64,000 bases of DNA from Undibacterium sp. YM2 (lineage in GTDB: Bacteria; Pseudomonadota; Gammaproteobacteria; Burkholderiales; Burkholderiaceae_D), in assembly GCF_009937975.1 (NCBI RefSeq), contig NZ_AP018441.1, forward strand, positions 744,001-808,000, given 5' to 3'. Positions 34,126-42,448 of the stretch are shown one piece after another. Made by a program: the position numbers and the translations under genes. Numbering within the stretch: the first letter of the stretch is position 1; each line of letters starts with the position of its first letter. A model generated the notes under the pieces. The model was given only the letters and a program-made list of their open reading frames with translations, had not been told where the DNA came from and made no database searches.

Positions 34126-34851
34126 ATGCAGCGTAGAACTTTATTACAACTTGCCTGTCTGTCAGGTTTATTGCCAGGCCTTGCCCTGTCTCAGGACAGC
34201 AAGCTACTGCAAATTTCTACACTGATAGAAAAAGACCCGGCCACAAAGATAGCAGAAAGAATCATGGAGATTGCCTACCGCAAGCTGGGCATGAGCATGA
34301 ATATCCACTATCTCCCAGGTGAACGTTCTTTGCGCAGTGCCAATAATGGTGAAATGGATGCCGAGCTGTACCGCAAGCTGGGCATGGACAGGGATTATCC
34401 CAACCTGGTCATTGTTCCAGTTCCTTTATTGACGTATGAAATTGTTATTTTTACCAATGGTACCAATTTTGTCGTCAATGGCTGGGAGAGTTTGCGGCCC
34501 TATACGATAGGCTTTGTCAAAGGCATCAAGATCATTGAGCAAAACACGACAGGGATGAAGCTGGAATCAGCTCCCACAGTGCGCCAGGCATTTCAGAAGA
34601 TGCTGTTGGGGCGCTCTGATATTGTCGTATCCAACCGCATCTCTGGCCAGGCTGTGCTGGATGAGATGAAGCAGACAGATATCACCGTGCTCACGCCTCC
34701 TCTGGCGACTTTTCCGGTATTTCATTACCTTAACAAGAAACATGCAGCGCTGGTGCCTGCCTTGACTGAGGTTTTACAGAAGATGCAAAAAGATAAAACC
34801 ATAGAAGGCATACAACATGCAGTACTCGCAGAGATGCAGCGTGGGAATTAG
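34126..34851 (+). CDS. Periplasmic solute-binding protein (SBP family 3-like), orphan
   Basis: The protein has 241 residues from the ATG at 34126, which has GGGGGAG upstream. A signal peptide ends near ALSQ. The mature protein resembles the amino-acid-type binding fold (SBP_bac_3): LQISTLIEKDPATKIAERIMEIAYRKLGM at the start, a RSLRSANNGEMDAEL segment, and a late DIVVSNRISGQAVL. No permease or ATPase gene is adjacent, which is common for stand-alone members in Burkholderiales whose role is not known. It ends at a bidirectional terminator shared with the transporter gene. Confidence 0.82.
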   Translation: MQRRTLLQLACLSGLLPGLALSQDSKLLQISTLIEKDPATKIAERIMEIAYRKLGMSMNIHYLPGERSLRSANNGEMDAELYRKLGMDRDYPNLVIVPVPLLTYEIVIFTNGTNFVVNGWESLRPYTIGFVKGIKIIEQNTTGMKLESAPTVRQAFQKMLLGRSDIVVSNRISGQAVLDEMKQTDITVLTPPLATFPVFHYLNKKHAALVPALTEVLQKMQKDKTIEGIQHAVLAEMQRGN

Positions 34852-34876
34852 GCAGGATGATAGTGTCTTTCAGATT

Positions 34877-34912
34877 AAAAAACGCAGCAAAGAAAACTTT
34901 GCTGCGTTTTTT
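34877..34912. terminator. Bidirectional intrinsic terminator
   Basis: AAAAAACGCAGCAAAG (34877-34892) and CTTTGCTGCGTTTTTT (34897-34912) form a 16-base perfect stem with a four-base loop. A- and T-runs on each side make it work for both convergent genes. Confidence 0.93.
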
Positions 34913-34928
34913 CAGTAATGGTGCAGGT

Positions 34929-36209
34929 TCACTGCAAATTACGCATGCGGGCACGCATGGGCTTGAGTACGGCCAGCGCCATGATGGCGGCCAGGGCATT
35001 CAAACCTGCGGCGATGTAGAACACTTCGTGCCAGCCTTTATAGGCTTCTACTACATATACAGACAGTGGCACCAGCAGGGATGCCGTACCTTTTGCGGTA
35101 TATAGCAAGCCGGCATTGGTTGCGGCAAATTTACTGCCAAAGGTGTCACCGCAAGTGGAAGGGAAGAGACTGTAGATTTCACCCCAGCCAAAAAATACCA
35201 GGCCAGTCAGCAAGACGAAGAGGACGGGGTCTTTACCAAAAATGCTCAGCGCCAGTATGCCTACCGCTTCCATGGAAAAGGCGATAAACATGGTGTTTTC
35301 ACGACCGATATTATCGGATACCCAGCCAAAGAAAGGGCGGGTGACGCCGTTGAAAATACGGTCCAGTGACAGGGCAAAGGTCAGGGCAGGCAAGGTGAAG
35401 CCAATCAGCGATACCGGAATTTCTGCAATTTTGAAATCCTTGGCAATAGGAGCAAGTTGAGCTGTCGCAACCAGGCCGCCAGCAGCCATCATGACGAACA
35501 TCAAATACATGACCCAGAACACCGGTGTCTTGATCATTTGTTTCCATGTGAAATCTTCCTTGGTCTGGCTGACGCGTGCTGCTGGTGCTGCGGTAGTCGG
35601 GGCAGCCTTAGGCGTACTCAGCAAGAAGGACAGCAGGAATACCACCAGGCCCTGGCCCAGGCCAAAATACAGGAAGGCTGATTCATAGCCACTGTTTTTG
35701 ATCATGGCTGAAATAGGGATGATGGTCAGCGCCGACCCCATGCCAAATCCGGCGGCGGTCAGGCCTGCTGCCAGCCCGCGGCGGTCAGGGAACCATTTGA
35801 GCGCATTGCCGACACAGGTGCCATATACCGCACCGGCGCCAATACCGCCGATTGCTGCAGCGAGATACAGTACCGTCAGTGAGTCAGCATAGGAGTTCAT
35901 GATCCATGCCACGCCGATAAGCAAACCACCGACCATCACGACAGGGCGCGGGCCGAATTTATCAACCAGGTAACCCTCTACCGGCACCAGCCAGGTTTCT
36001 GTCAGCACAAAGATGAAAAATGCAACCTGTATGGCTTTGCGACCCCAATGGTATTTTTGATCGAGGGGATCAACAAACAAGGTCCAGCCATATTGAAGAT
36101 TGGCGATCATCGCCATGCAGATGATGCCTAGCAATAATTGTAGCCAGCGATACTGCGAGGCGGTTGCTACCAGAGGTAGTTCTGGCTTGAGGGATATTTC
36201 CGGAGTCAT
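34929..36209 (-). CDS. OFA-family MFS transporter (oxalate/formate antiporter type)
   Basis: The 426-residue protein has twelve membrane helices. The start (YRWLQLLLGIICMAMIANLQYGWTLF) and the segments GGIGAGAVYGTCVGNALKWFPDRRGLA and KGTASLLVPLS match OxlT-like OFA transporters. Lys in the AKGTAS segment corresponds to the functionally essential Lys355 of OxlT, as far as I recall the alignment. OxlT exchanges oxalate for formate; relatives carry other small carboxylates. It is divergent from the FAH-hydrolase operon, and a dyad lies between them. The oxalyl-CoA-synthetase-like gene nearby is suggestive. Confidence 0.85.
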   Translation of the reverse strand: MTPEISLKPELPLVATASQYRWLQLLLGIICMAMIANLQYGWTLFVDPLDQKYHWGRKAIQVAFFIFVLTETWLVPVEGYLVDKFGPRPVVMVGGLLIGVAWIMNSYADSLTVLYLAAAIGGIGAGAVYGTCVGNALKWFPDRRGLAAGLTAAGFGMGSALTIIPISAMIKNSGYESAFLYFGLGQGLVVFLLSFLLSTPKAAPTTAAPAARVSQTKEDFTWKQMIKTPVFWVMYLMFVMMAAGGLVATAQLAPIAKDFKIAEIPVSLIGFTLPALTFALSLDRIFNGVTRPFFGWVSDNIGRENTMFIAFSMEAVGILALSIFGKDPVLFVLLTGLVFFGWGEIYSLFPSTCGDTFGSKFAATNAGLLYTAKGTASLLVPLSVYVVEAYKGWHEVFYIAAGLNALAAIMALAVLKPMRARMRNLQ

Positions 36210-36296
36210 GCGCCTGTCCTTTAATCAAAATCTGAGAGGTAAATGGAAGCAATGCTGGGTCACACTGGAGATACAGAATCATACGCAAAAAATTTT

Positions 36297-36320
36297 GTCG
36301 AATTTGCTAGCCGATTCGAC
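36297..36320. promoter_or_regulatory. 24-base dyad in the divergent OFA transporter / FAH promoter region
   Basis: GTCGAAT (36297-36303) and ATTCGAC (36314-36320) are exact reverse complements, and a GCTAGC palindrome sits at the exact centre (36306-36311). Overall 20 of 24 positions are symmetrical. It is a strong candidate operator for a dimeric regulator that is not encoded within this window next to it. Confidence 0.6.
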
Positions 36321-36415
36321 TAGACTATCATAAGGCATTTAAAGCTATTTAACAAAAATACCTTTAGTATATGCTTATTTGTTAAGAATTTAAATCCGCT
36401 CCCTACCTTATCGAT

Positions 36416-37204
36416 ATGACACATTGGTTACGCTTTGAGCATGAAAATCATTCTGGCTTTGGTAGCCTTGAAGCTGGCATCATCACCGTCTGCGAAGGAG
36501 ATTTATTTGCGAATCCCATACCCACTGGCCAGACGCTGGCACTGAGTGAAGTGCGCCTGCTCACGCCCAGCCAGGCTTCAAAAATGATAGGTCTGTGGAA
36601 TAATTACCACGAGCTGGCAGACAAACTGGGTCAGGCCATTCCTGCCGAACCTTTGTACTTCATCAAGACTTCCAATTCCTACCTGCCGCACGATGGCATC
36701 GTCAAACGCCCACCTGCTTATGAAGGCAAAATCCTGTACGAGGGCGAGCTGGGCATCGTCATAGGAAAGACCTGTAGCAATGTCAGCGAAGACGAGGCTG
36801 CTGCAAGTATTTTCGGCTACACCTGTGTCAACGATGTGACAGCATTGGAATTATTGCAACGTGATGCCAGCTTTGCTCAATGGTGCAGAGCCAAGAGCTG
36901 CGACAGCTTTGGCGTGTTCGGGCCTGTGATCGCTACCGGGCTGGACGCACAAACGTTGACGGTCAAGACATTGTTAAACGGCAAGGAGCGGCAAAATTAT
37001 CCCTGCCGCGATATGATCTTTAGCCCGGCACAGATCGTCAGCATGATTTCACGCGAGATGACATTGTTTGCGGGCGATGTCATTGCCTGCGGTACTTCGA
37101 CAGGCGCAGGCCCCATGCGTAGCGGCCAGGTGGTAGAAATTGTGATAGATGGCATAGGCAGTTTGCGCAATAGTTTTGACAGTCTTGAGGATAAAAATAT
37201 ATGA
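36416..37204 (+). CDS. Fumarylacetoacetate hydrolase (FAH) family protein
   Basis: The 262-residue protein has the FAH-fold metal site: EGELGIVIGK (Glu ligands), GYTCVNDVTALELLQRD and KSCDSFGVFGPVI, then GDVIACGTSTGAGP. Members include fumarylacetoacetases, acylpyruvases, oxaloacetate decarboxylases and 2-hydroxyhepta-2,4-diene-1,7-dioate isomerases. The specific reaction cannot be chosen from sequence. Its stop overlaps the next start (ATGA), so it is coupled to the reductase gene. Confidence 0.87.
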   Translation: MTHWLRFEHENHSGFGSLEAGIITVCEGDLFANPIPTGQTLALSEVRLLTPSQASKMIGLWNNYHELADKLGQAIPAEPLYFIKTSNSYLPHDGIVKRPPAYEGKILYEGELGIVIGKTCSNVSEDEAAASIFGYTCVNDVTALELLQRDASFAQWCRAKSCDSFGVFGPVIATGLDAQTLTVKTLLNGKERQNYPCRDMIFSPAQIVSMISREMTLFAGDVIACGTSTGAGPMRSGQVVEIVIDGIGSLRNSFDSLEDKNI

Positions 37205-38199
37205 AGATAACGGTAGTGGGTGCAGGTGCAATTGGCGGCTACCTGGCAGTAAAACTTGCGCAGGCTGGGCATGAAGTCAGCGTCGTGATACGCGGGGCCA
37301 ATTTACTGGCCGTGCGTGAAAATGGCATGAAACTGATCATGGATGATGGTAGCGAGCATGTGGCAAACATCTTCGCTACTGACCGTATTGCTGATTTGCC
37401 CGTACAGGATGTTGTCATCCTTGGCATGAAGGCGCATCAGGTTGCGGCAGTGGCTGCCGACATACCTGCCTTGCTGGGGCCAGAATCCATCGTCGTGACG
37501 GCGCAGAACGGTGTGCCCTGGTGGTATTTCCAAAAACATGGCGGTGACTACGAAGGGCGCAGGGTAGAAGCAGTGGACCCGGGTGGTGTGGTAACTGCCC
37601 ACATAGACATCGACAAAGTCATAGGCTGCATCATTTACCCCGCTTGCGAAATCATTGCCCCTGGCGTCATCGAGCACATAGAAGGCAACCGTTTTTCACT
37701 CGGTGAAATTGATGGCAGCGATACGCCACGCATACGTGAGCTTGCGGATGCTTTGCGTGTAGCTGGTTTCAAGGCCCCGATCTCGTCCGACATCCGTTCA
37801 GAAATCTGGCTCAAGCTCTGGGGTAACCTGAGCTTCAACCCTATCAGTGCATTGACGCATGCGACACTGGTAGATATCTGCGAATTTGCACCTGTACGTG
37901 AACTGGTCGCGCGCATGATGCGTGAAGGCCAGGCGATAGGCGAAAAGCTGGGCGTGAATTTCAAGGTCAGCATAGACAAGCGTATCGCCGGTGCCGCCGC
38001 TGTCGGTAAACACAAAACTTCCATGTTGCAGGATATTGAAGCTGGCCGCCCCATAGAACTTGAGGCGCTGGTGGGTACCGTCATAGAAATGGGCAAGATC
38101 ACTGAAACGCCTACGCCAAATATAGAAGCAGTGTATGCATTGACTGCGCTGCTGGCACGTACAGTGCAGGAACAAAATGGCAAACTGCGTATTCAATAG
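37201..38199 (+). CDS. 2-dehydropantoate 2-reductase-like (ApbA/PanE family) oxidoreductase
   Basis: The 332-residue protein has an N-terminal NADP-type Rossmann motif (GAGAIGGYLA), the segment GMKAHQVAAV and TAQNGVPWW. The C-terminal catalytic part reads LKLWGNLSFNPISALTHAT, where Lys and Asn are in the positions of the ketopantoate reductase active site. PanE reduces 2-dehydropantoate in pantothenate synthesis, but many ApbA relatives in catabolic operons reduce other 2-keto acids. Given the FAH and AMP-ligase neighbours I prefer a catabolic role. It is slightly longer than E. coli PanE (303). Confidence 0.85.
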   Translation: MKITVVGAGAIGGYLAVKLAQAGHEVSVVIRGANLLAVRENGMKLIMDDGSEHVANIFATDRIADLPVQDVVILGMKAHQVAAVAADIPALLGPESIVVTAQNGVPWWYFQKHGGDYEGRRVEAVDPGGVVTAHIDIDKVIGCIIYPACEIIAPGVIEHIEGNRFSLGEIDGSDTPRIRELADALRVAGFKAPISSDIRSEIWLKLWGNLSFNPISALTHATLVDICEFAPVRELVARMMREGQAIGEKLGVNFKVSIDKRIAGAAAVGKHKTSMLQDIEAGRPIELEALVGTVIEMGKITETPTPNIEAVYALTALLARTVQEQNGKLRIQ

Positions 38200-38299
38200 T
38201 TAATAAGCAGTAGCCAGTAAGCAAAAGAAATAAGCAGAAGAAGTAAGCGACTGAACTGTACTGCATCAAAAGATTTACTTTTTATCTTAGAAAGCAATC

Positions 38300-39823
38300 A
38301 TGCAAAGATTTTCCACACTCGTCGAACTACTCGCCGTCGGCGCTGACGATGCCATCGCATTGCAGGCACCTGGTGCCAAGCCCCTGACCTACCGTGGTCT
38401 GCGTGCCAACCAGCAAAAGACCCTGGCTGCCTTGAACAGCTTTGGCATAGGCCGCCAGGACAGGGTTGCCATCGTCCTGCCAAATGGCCCTGAAATGGCC
38501 AGTGCCTTTGTCTGCATCGCAACTGCCGCTACTGCTGCGCCGCTGAACCCTGCTTATCGCGCCGACGAATTTGAATTTTATCTGTCTGACCTCAAGGCAA
38601 AAGCGCTGGTGGTAGAGAAGGGCAGTACTTCACCTGCTCTGGCCATTGCCGACAAGCTGAAGATACAGGTACTGGAACTGACACCCAGTGAAGAAGGCGC
38701 GGGTGCATTCACACTGACCCAGGTCAACCCTCAGCCTGCCAGTGCATCCTTTACTCCTGGCCCTGCTGCGCCTGAAGATATAGGCCTGATATTGCATACC
38801 TCAGGCACTACCTCGCGTCCCAAGATCGTGCCACTGTCGAACATCAACATCTGTGCCTCTGGCTGCAATGTGCGCGACAACCTGCAATTGACTGCGGCTG
38901 ACCGTGGTCTCAATATCATGCCGCTGTTTCATATCCACGGTCTGATCGCGGGTTTGCTGGCCCCCTTGTCTGCTGGTAGCAGCATCTTTTGCACACCAGG
39001 TTTTAATGCTCTCAAATTCTTTGGCTGGATGACTGAGGCCAAGCCTACCTGGTACACCGCCGTACCGACCATGCACCAGACCATCGTTGCGCGGGCAGCA
39101 CAAAATCATGAAGTGATTGCGGCGAATCCTTTGCGCTTCATACGCTCATCATCATCGTCGATGCCGCCCCAAGTCATCAGCGAGCTTGAAGCTGCTTTCA
39201 AGACGCCCTTGATTGAAGCCTATGGCATGACCGAGGCAGCGCATCAGATGGCCAGTAACCCGCTTCCACCCGCGAGGCGCATACCCGGTTCAGTCGGCAT
39301 TGCCGCCGGCCCTGAAGTCGCGATCATGGATACAGAAGGTAACTTTCTGGAACGTGGCATGACAGGTGAAATCGTTATCCGTGGCCCGAATGTGACGGCA
39401 GGCTATGAAAACAATCCAAAAGCCAATGCAGAGGCTTACACCAATGGCTGGTTCCGTACCGGTGATCAGGGCATCATGGATGTGGATGGTTACCTCAGCA
39501 TCACTGGCCGCCTGAAGGAAATCATCAGCCGCGGCGGTGAGAAAATTTCTCCGCGTGAGGTTGATGAAATCCTCATGGATCATCCTGCGGTACAGCAAGT
39601 CGTCACCTTTGGCATCCCCCACGAAAAGCTGGGTGAAGAAGTAGGCGCTGCCGTGGTACTGCGGGAAGGCACAAGCGCCACAGAAAAAGAATTGCGCGAA
39701 TTTGCCGCCGTGCGTCTGGCGGACTTCAAGATACCGCGCAAGATTTTGTTTCTTGAAGAAATACCCAAGGGTGCAACAGGAAAACTGCAGCGCATAGGTC
39801 TGGCGGCCAAGCTGGGTCTGTAA
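38300..39823 (+). CDS. AMP-forming acyl-CoA ligase, oxalyl-CoA synthetase-like
   Basis: The 507-residue ANL-superfamily enzyme has the P-loop-like HTSGTTSRPKIVPLSN, MPLFHIHGLIAGLL, EAYGMTEAAHQMASNPLP, the adenylate-binding GWFRTGDQG, the hinge GRLKEIISRGGEKISP and the catalytic lysine in PKGATGKLQR. The combination HTSGTTSRPK, TWYTAVPTMHQ and MTEA.H.M.SNPLP closely resembles plant AAE3/yeast Pcs60, which make oxalyl-CoA. I therefore favour oxalate as substrate, but medium-chain acids are possible. The gene lies 100 bases after the reductase gene and ends at a terminator. Confidence 0.85.
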   Translation: MQRFSTLVELLAVGADDAIALQAPGAKPLTYRGLRANQQKTLAALNSFGIGRQDRVAIVLPNGPEMASAFVCIATAATAAPLNPAYRADEFEFYLSDLKAKALVVEKGSTSPALAIADKLKIQVLELTPSEEGAGAFTLTQVNPQPASASFTPGPAAPEDIGLILHTSGTTSRPKIVPLSNINICASGCNVRDNLQLTAADRGLNIMPLFHIHGLIAGLLAPLSAGSSIFCTPGFNALKFFGWMTEAKPTWYTAVPTMHQTIVARAAQNHEVIAANPLRFIRSSSSSMPPQVISELEAAFKTPLIEAYGMTEAAHQMASNPLPPARRIPGSVGIAAGPEVAIMDTEGNFLERGMTGEIVIRGPNVTAGYENNPKANAEAYTNGWFRTGDQGIMDVDGYLSITGRLKEIISRGGEKISPREVDEILMDHPAVQQVVTFGIPHEKLGEEVGAAVVLREGTSATEKELREFAAVRLADFKIPRKILFLEEIPKGATGKLQRIGLAAKLGL

Positions 39824-39846
39824 AACAGTTTTTATCCATAGCATGC

Positions 39847-39884
39847 AAAAGGGGCACAGATAAAATCTGTGCCCCTTTTTTTTA
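39847..39884 (+). terminator. Intrinsic terminator after the acyl-CoA ligase gene
   Basis: AAAAGGGGCACAGAT (39847-39861) pairs with ATCTGTGCCCCTTTT (39865-39879), followed by further T. It also has an A-run on the other side and can serve the convergent binding-protein gene. Confidence 0.92.
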
Positions 39885-39894
39885 CCTGGAGATT

Positions 39895-40707
39895 TTATAG
39901 ACTCAGCCGTTTGGTCGCTTCTGTCATGACTGCATTATCCCAGGGCACAAAACCCTTCATGTTGATACCTTTGAGTGCAGTTTTGCCAGCTTCAGTTTCG
40001 CTAAGCTTGAGCAAAAGATTCTGTACCTTGTCACGCTGTTCGGTACTGAGCTTGCGGGATACCAGGAATTGCTTGATAGGGACAGGTTTGGTTTCACCGA
40101 TCACACGGCCACCCTTGGCAACCCAGTCTTTGACGACTGCACCTGAGCCTGTCACGCCTGCTTCGACAAAGCCATTCTCCACCATGAAGGGCACGGCATC
40201 CTGGAAACGGGTAGCGCTAAAGCGTGACGCAGGGTCACGAAAGCCCAGTTCAGTCAGGTTGGCGGTGAACATGACAGTCGTGATGGATTCCAGCGATGGA
40301 ACCCCAATTTTTTTGTCGCGCAGGTCAGCTATGGTTTTTACCGCAGAATCCTTTTTGACGAATACGCGGGCACGGTAGTCGGTATAGTCCTTGGCACTGG
40401 CCAGCCCGACATATTTGCCGCTCTTGGCAGCACGCAAGCCTATGTGTGCAGGATGGATAAAGACCAGGTCATAGCGCTCGGCATCGAGCCCGGCTTCAAA
40501 GTTACTGTACCTGTCCACTGCCTGTACCTTGACAGGATGTTTGAGTTCTTTCTCAAGCAAATCCACCAGGGGTTTGTAGCGTTCAGCGATAGGGCTGCCA
40601 TCTTGATAGGTGACACCTTCATTAACGGCAAATATCCACTCCTGAGCACTACTGGCCTGTGCCGCGAGTGTGAGTGATACAAAGAGAAAAGCGCGTAGGG
40701 AAAGCAT
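39895..40707 (-). CDS. PhnD-like phosphate/phosphonate-type periplasmic binding protein, orphan
   Basis: The protein has 270 residues from the ATG at 40707 (MLSLRAFLFVS), with a signal peptide ending near SSAQ. The mature part shows the PhnD-family pattern: AVNEGVTYQDG, LVDLLEKELKHPVKV, YDLVFIHPAHIGLRA and DLRDKKIGVPSLES. Such proteins bind phosphonate, phosphite or phosphate, yet many stand-alone copies without phnC/phnE have other or unknown ligands. No ABC partner gene is adjacent. It is convergent with the acyl-CoA ligase gene. Confidence 0.84.
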   Translation of the reverse strand: MLSLRAFLFVSLTLAAQASSAQEWIFAVNEGVTYQDGSPIAERYKPLVDLLEKELKHPVKVQAVDRYSNFEAGLDAERYDLVFIHPAHIGLRAAKSGKYVGLASAKDYTDYRARVFVKKDSAVKTIADLRDKKIGVPSLESITTVMFTANLTELGFRDPASRFSATRFQDAVPFMVENGFVEAGVTGSGAVVKDWVAKGGRVIGETKPVPIKQFLVSRKLSTEQRDKVQNLLLKLSETEAGKTALKGINMKGFVPWDNAVMTEATKRLSL

Positions 40708-40934
40708 GGAAGATATCCAGAAATAATGATTGGAAGAAAGTAATTGCAAGTATTTTAACGGATTTTACTAAACGCGCAACTTTTTCAGCAATTTCTCTGG
40801 TAAATCAAAGAGATAAGCTGCTTCAAGAGCAGCTTTTTAAAGAAGCTTATGGTGGACAGGGCGTACAAATCACTGTCAGCAATGACAGTATTTAAAAGTA
40901 TATAGTCTGGAGTTCATGTGCCACTGAGCTTGTG

Positions 40935-42440
40935 TCATTCTTTTTGCCAGCGCCCACCTATATTTTTCAGCAAGATATTGGTCGCTGCAAGCTGACGGTT
41001 GCGTATGGACAGCAAATTGGATTCACTGGACAAGGCAGCATTCTGTGATGTGACGACATTCAGGTAACTGACTGTACCTGCCTTGTATTGTTCCTGCGTG
41101 ATTTCAAGGTTGCGCTGGGCTGCCTGCAAGGCTTCTGTCTGTAATTGCAACTCTGCATCCAGCTGTTCCAGCACGACCAGATTGTCTTCCACTTCCTGCA
41201 ATGAAGTCAGTACCGTCTGGCGATAAGCAGAGGCGGCGATATCTGCCGCTGCACGTGCCTGGTCACTGGCCAGTTGACGTGCGCCGCCATCAAAAATAGA
41301 CAGCAATATTGAAGGGCCCAAAGACCAGACCAGGTTAGGCGCATCGATTAATTTACTCAGGGAAGAACTGCGGTAACCGGCATTGGCCGACAAGCTGATG
41401 TCGGGGAAGAAAGCTGCATCCTTGACGCCTATCTGAGCATAAGCCGCGACAAGTTTGCGTTCAGCCGCTGCGATATCTGGCCTGCGTTCCAGCAAGGTGG
41501 CTGGGATCAGTACAGGGACAACGGGTGCTGCTGGCAGCGTAGCAGTGCCGCTGATATTCAGTGCTGCTGGCAGCGTAGCAGTGCCGCTGATATTCAGTGC
41601 TGCTGGCAGCGTAGCAGTGCCGCTGATATTCAGTGCTGCTGGTGTTACGCCCAGCAGCACGGCAATCGCATGTTCGAGTTGCGCCCTTTGTGCTATGGCA
41701 TCTTTTAATTGCACTTGCCCGGTTGTCACTTGTATTTTGGCTTGCAAGACATCGCTTTGGCCTGCGACTCCTGCCTTGTACCTGGCCTCAGTCAATTCCA
41801 GGCTGCGCTGATTTGAGGCGGTAGTTCTTTGCAATATGGCTTGCTGGGCCTCGGCCACGCGCATGGCGAAGTAGGTTTGTGCGAGTGTCGCGTGGGCAGA
41901 CAGGCGCGCCGCATCATAGTCATCACGGCTGGCTTGCAGGCTAGCGTTGGCCACATCGCTGGCTTTGGATAGTTTGCCCCATAAATCAATTTCCCAGGAA
42001 GTGCTTGCAGCCAAAGAGTAGCTATTGCTGGTCGTGCGGCCATTCTGGCCAGAGCCAGGATTGCCGCTGCGCGTGCCGCCCGCATTCAGTGACACTGTAG
42101 GCCACAATGCAGACTGACTGGCTTTGAGCACGGCCTTGGCATTGGCGATCTGGGCGGCGGCTGACTTCAGGTTTTCATTGCCCAGCAACAGCTTTTGTTG
42201 CAGATCATTGAGTACGGGGTCATTGAACATTTCCCACCAGGACTCTGATACGGCAGCTTCAGTACCGACGCGTGTAGCCTGCGCTGATTTCCAGTAACTG
42301 GCTTCCTTGAATTCTGCTGTCAGTGGAATAGCGGCCGGTGGTGGCGCTTTTGTCTGTGCGCAGGCAGATAACAGCAACACCAGAGTAAGCGTGGATAAGT
42401 TTGGAAAAGATACAGAATGCAAGTTAATATTTTTTTTCAT
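40935..42440 (-). CDS. Outer-membrane efflux channel lipoprotein (NodT/OprM type)
   Basis: The protein has 501 residues from the ATG at 42440, which has GAGAG upstream; the ATG at 42452 overlaps the pump stop and is an alternative. The lipobox is LSAC, then the TolC/OprM fold with its two repeats (ESWWEMFNDPVLNDLQQK; LLERRPDIAAAERKL; EQYKAGTVSYLNVV). It provides the outer-membrane exit for the RND pump. A 12-residue unit PAALNISGTATL is repeated three times in tandem near the middle, encoded by three 36-base direct repeats, and is absent from the usual family pattern. It is the last gene of the efflux operon. Confidence 0.9.
   Translation of the reverse strand: MKKNINLHSVSFPNLSTLTLVLLLSACAQTKAPPPAAIPLTAEFKEASYWKSAQATRVGTEAAVSESWWEMFNDPVLNDLQQKLLLGNENLKSAAAQIANAKAVLKASQSALWPTVSLNAGGTRSGNPGSGQNGRTTSNSYSLAASTSWEIDLWGKLSKASDVANASLQASRDDYDAARLSAHATLAQTYFAMRVAEAQQAILQRTTASNQRSLELTEARYKAGVAGQSDVLQAKIQVTTGQVQLKDAIAQRAQLEHAIAVLLGVTPAALNISGTATLPAALNISGTATLPAALNISGTATLPAAPVVPVLIPATLLERRPDIAAAERKLVAAYAQIGVKDAAFFPDISLSANAGYRSSSLSKLIDAPNLVWSLGPSILLSIFDGGARQLASDQARAAADIAASAYRQTVLTSLQEVEDNLVVLEQLDAELQLQTEALQAAQRNLEITQEQYKAGTVSYLNVVTSQNAALSSESNLLSIRNRQLAATNILLKNIGGRWQKE
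41527..41634. repeat. Three tandem 36-base direct repeats inside the efflux channel gene
   Basis: The units start at 41527, 41563 and 41599 and appear identical by eye. Being a multiple of three, they keep the frame and add two extra 12-residue copies to the loop before the LLERRPDI block. Copy number is likely to vary by slippage. Confidence 0.93.
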
Positions 42441-42448
42441 AATCGCTC

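Noticed and set aside
41527..41634. Repeat array considered as CRISPR
   Set aside because: The 36-base units are directly adjacent without spacers and lie in frame inside an efflux channel gene.
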